Source: an uncultured Muribaculaceae bacterium
GTDB taxonomy: Bacteria > Bacteroidota > Bacteroidia > Bacteroidales > Muribaculaceae
NCBI GenBank assembly: GCA_910586475.1
Contig: CAJUHM010000071.1
Span: 1 to 7,353 of the forward strand
Reading direction: 5' to 3'
Length of the DNA: 7,353 nt
The notes under the pieces were generated by a model. That model did not search any database, had not been told where the DNA came from, and saw only the letters and a list, made by a program, of their open reading frames with translations. Positions within the stretch are counted from its first letter, which is position 1. Each line of letters opens with the position of its first letter. Made by a program: the position numbers and the translations under genes. Positions 6,421 through 7,353 of the stretch are shown here, one piece after another.

Positions 6421-6891
6421 TCAGAAGTCAATTTTAACGATTTCGAACTTCATGAGTCCGGCGGGAACACGTATTTCGACGATTTCGCCGAGTTTGTGGC
6501 CGATGAGGCCCTGGGCGATAGGTGTGCTCGATCCGATTTTCTTTTCCTTGAGGTTTGCTTCGGAGTCGGCCACGATAGTATAGGTCATTTCCATGCCGTT
6601 TGCGACATTTTTGATTGTCACGTTGTTGAGGATCTGAACTTCCTCGTTGTTGAGGTTGCTGTCGTCGATGATTCGGCAGCTTGCAAGAATGTCCTTGAGG
6701 TTGGAAATTTTCATTTCGAGCATTCCCTGGGCTTCTTTAGCGGCATCGTATTCGGAGTTTTCAGAGAGGTCGCCTTTGTCGCGGGCTTCAGCGATTGCAC
6801 GCGAGATTTCCGGACGCTTAACGGATTCCAGGTAGGCTATTTCTTCCATTTTTTTCTTGTAGCCTTCCTTGGTCATGTAGGTAATTGGCAT
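6421..6891 (-). CDS. greA: Transcription elongation factor GreA
   Basis: The 156-residue protein is a full-length GreA, which enters the RNA polymerase secondary channel and stimulates cleavage of backtracked transcripts. The N-terminal coiled coil (about 8-78) has the acidic tip motif GDLSENSEYDAA at 40-51. The C-terminal FKBP-like domain (about 80-156) includes the family pattern GSSTPIAQGLIGHKLGEIVEI. I kept the first ATG (MPITYMTKEG). The internal ATG five codons later would also fit, since both precede the conserved TKEGYKK. It is the first gene of the operon and follows an A-rich translation leader. A much longer structured region lies further upstream. Confidence 0.97.
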   Translation of the reverse strand: MPITYMTKEGYKKKMEEIAYLESVKRPEISRAIAEARDKGDLSENSEYDAAKEAQGMLEMKISNLKDILASCRIIDDSNLNNEEVQILNNVTIKNVANGMEMTYTIVADSEANLKEKKIGSSTPIAQGLIGHKLGEIVEIRVPAGLMKFEIVKIDF

Positions 6892-7082
6892 AACGGTGAG
6901 TTTTTTTATTTATGTTTTTTTGTTTGTTTAAATCTGGTCAGGAGAGAGTGGGACCGGATATCCCCGGATGCTCCGGAAACCTGAGTCTGCGACGAAAGTA
7001 AGATGCTGTGCGGTGGTTTCCTGTGGCTTCAGTGAGGTTGTTTCCGGTTGTTTTCAACCCAAACATACTCTATGAGAATGCG
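6892..7082 (-). other. Distal greA leader, non-coding
   Basis: About 190 nt separates the greA start from the hairpin-U6 element. Read on minus, the last 35 nt are A-rich (AAACAAAC, AAAAAAACATAAATAAAAAAAC), as is common before Bacteroidetes start codons. Further up there is a GGTTG-AAAA-CAACC hairpin (7046-7059), three CCGGA boxes about 10 bp apart (6954, 6964, 6973), and a weak -7-like TACTTTCG at about 6994-7001 with no -33 box. A 42-codon open frame (7066 to 6938) has no recognisable features, and I do not call it a gene. Confidence 0.5.
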
Positions 7083-7125
7083 AAAAAATTTAGGAATCCC
7101 AAAGCCTTGACTGGGCTGAGATTCC
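7083..7125 (-). terminator. Intrinsic terminator or attenuator hairpin upstream of greA
   Basis: The 6-bp outer stem (7120-7125 with 7093-7098) and 4-bp inner stem (7114-7117 with 7103-7106) enclose a 7-nt loop. Six T on the minus strand (7088-7083) begin 4 nt beyond the stem base. Placed after a promoter and before greA with no gene between, it would stop or gate transcription into greA. Confidence 0.55.
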
Positions 7126-7178
7126 AACGCCTGACCTTTAACCTTGCGGGGTCAAGGTTCTGTAAAAACTATTCTTAT
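7083..7178 (-). ncRNA. Candidate structured leader RNA or small RNA with terminator
   Basis: Downstream of the 7184-7215 promoter, the minus-strand transcript would fold into two hairpins. Hairpin 1 pairs AACCUUG (7159-7153) with CAAGGUU (7146-7140) around an ACCCCG loop, whose ACC can also pair with the GGU just after the stem, as in an H-type pseudoknot. Hairpin 2 pairs GGAAUC (7125-7120) with GAUUCC (7098-7093), with an inner AGCC/GGCU stem, and is followed by UAAA and six U (7088-7083), which is terminator-like. The 5' strand of hairpin 1, CCUUGAC (7157-7151), is exactly complementary to GUCAAGG (7111-7105) within hairpin 2, so the two folds could be mutually exclusive. I match it to no named riboswitch. 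It could be an attenuator for greA or an independent RNA of about 95 nt. Confidence 0.5.
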
Positions 7179-7183
7179 CGCTG

Positions 7184-7215
7184 CAAAGTTACGAAATTAG
7201 TTTATGATGCCCAAA
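7184..7215 (-). promoter_or_regulatory. Bacteroidetes promoter for the greA leader
   Basis: On the minus strand TTTG (7215-7212) is followed by 20 nt and TAACTTTG (7191-7184), both exact matches to the Bacteroidetes -33/-7 pattern. Transcription should start near 7178, giving a greA leader of nearly 290 nt unless it ends at the hairpin at 7083-7125. Confidence 0.65.
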
Positions 7216-7226
7216 GAAAAAGAGTT

Positions 7227-7256
7227 AAAAAAAAGATGTGGCCATGGCGGTCATGG
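7227..7256 (-). terminator. Weak putative terminator of a gene beyond the contig end
   Basis: On minus, CCATG-ACCGC-CATGG (7256-7242) forms a 5-bp hairpin, and eight T (7234-7227) follow after a 7-nt gap. It would close a transcript entering from beyond the right end. The short stem and the gap make this tentative. The rest of 7192-7317 holds no gene I can support. Confidence 0.25.
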
Positions 7257-7317
7257 TCTGGGGGCGATGCCATATGACAATGTGTGGGGCGGCGGGGGGA
7301 TGAAAAAGTCAGAGGGG

Positions 7318-7351
7318 AGATCGGAAGAGCACACGTCTGAACTCCAGTCAC
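7318..7351. other. Illumina TruSeq adapter sequence (contamination)
   Basis: The sequence from 7318 (AGATCGGAAGAGCACACGTC, continuing to CCAGTCAC at 7351) is the 34-nt Illumina TruSeq index-read adapter, base for base as I remember it. The final TG at 7352-7353 could be the first bases of the index. This is not biological sequence. The organism's DNA ends at 7317, and this is an untrimmed contig terminus. Confidence 0.97.
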
Positions 7352-7353
7352 TG

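Noticed and set aside
6408..6431. Upstream start for the HIT protein overlapping the greA stop
   Set aside because: The added residues MTSDRIQA are not family-like, while MASVFSLIAKGEIP is the usual HIT beginning.
6951..6980. Three CCGGA boxes as an operator array
   Set aside because: The repeats are short, imperfectly spaced and expected in GC-rich DNA; there is no associated promoter of quality.
5961..6984. Long + strand open frames opposite HIT and greA
   Set aside because: They are antisense to well-supported conserved genes, show no domains or initiation signals, and arise from codon bias on the other strand.
6938..7066. 42-codon minus-strand open frame in the greA leader
   Set aside because: It has no recognisable motif or ribosome-binding context, and its sequence is explained as leader.

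Overview
The window looks like a Bacteroidales chromosome fragment, perhaps Muribaculaceae- or Alistipes-like given its GC-rich coding sequence. The evidence is Bacteroidetes-type promoter elements (TTTG, about 20 nt, then TAnnTTTG), A-rich leaders in place of Shine-Dalgarno sites, a GH89 glycosidase and secreted C69 dipeptidase typical of gut Bacteroidetes, and a greA-HIT gene pair. The right end runs into an Illumina TruSeq adapter, so this is the untrimmed end of a draft contig. Taxonomy is inferred from style and gene content, not from a marker search.

Left edge (1-402): the last 33 codons of an unrecognised + strand gene, then about 235 nt of non-coding sequence with an inverted repeat, a promoter-like pair, GGTAC repeats and a strong bidirectional terminator. 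It could be the border of an integrated element, but that is unproven. Next comes a secreted alpha-N-acetylglucosaminidase (GH89) on the minus strand (403-2550).

Centre (2551-4932): a perfect 42-bp palindrome at 2570-2611 carries outward-facing -7 elements on both arms. It appears to be a shared divergent promoter for the GH89 gene (left) and an exported C69-family dipeptidase (right). The dipeptidase stop overlaps the start of a cytidine deaminase gene (ATGA), and a hairpin follows.

Right part (4933-7317): a minus-strand operon reads greA, then a HIT-family nucleotide hydrolase/transferase, then an ATP-grasp-like protein of unknown function. Upstream of greA lies an unusually long leader. 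It has a well-formed promoter at 7184-7215, and about 95 nt of potentially structured RNA ending in a hairpin plus six U. This could be an attenuator, a riboswitch-like element or a separate small RNA.

The left half therefore suggests scavenging of external glycans and peptides plus nucleoside salvage. The right half is housekeeping (transcript cleavage, nucleotide metabolism) joined to an uncharacterised ATP-dependent enzyme. I see no convincing new defence or mobile system. The most unusual elements are the greA leader RNA, the promoter palindrome and the orphan ATP-grasp protein.
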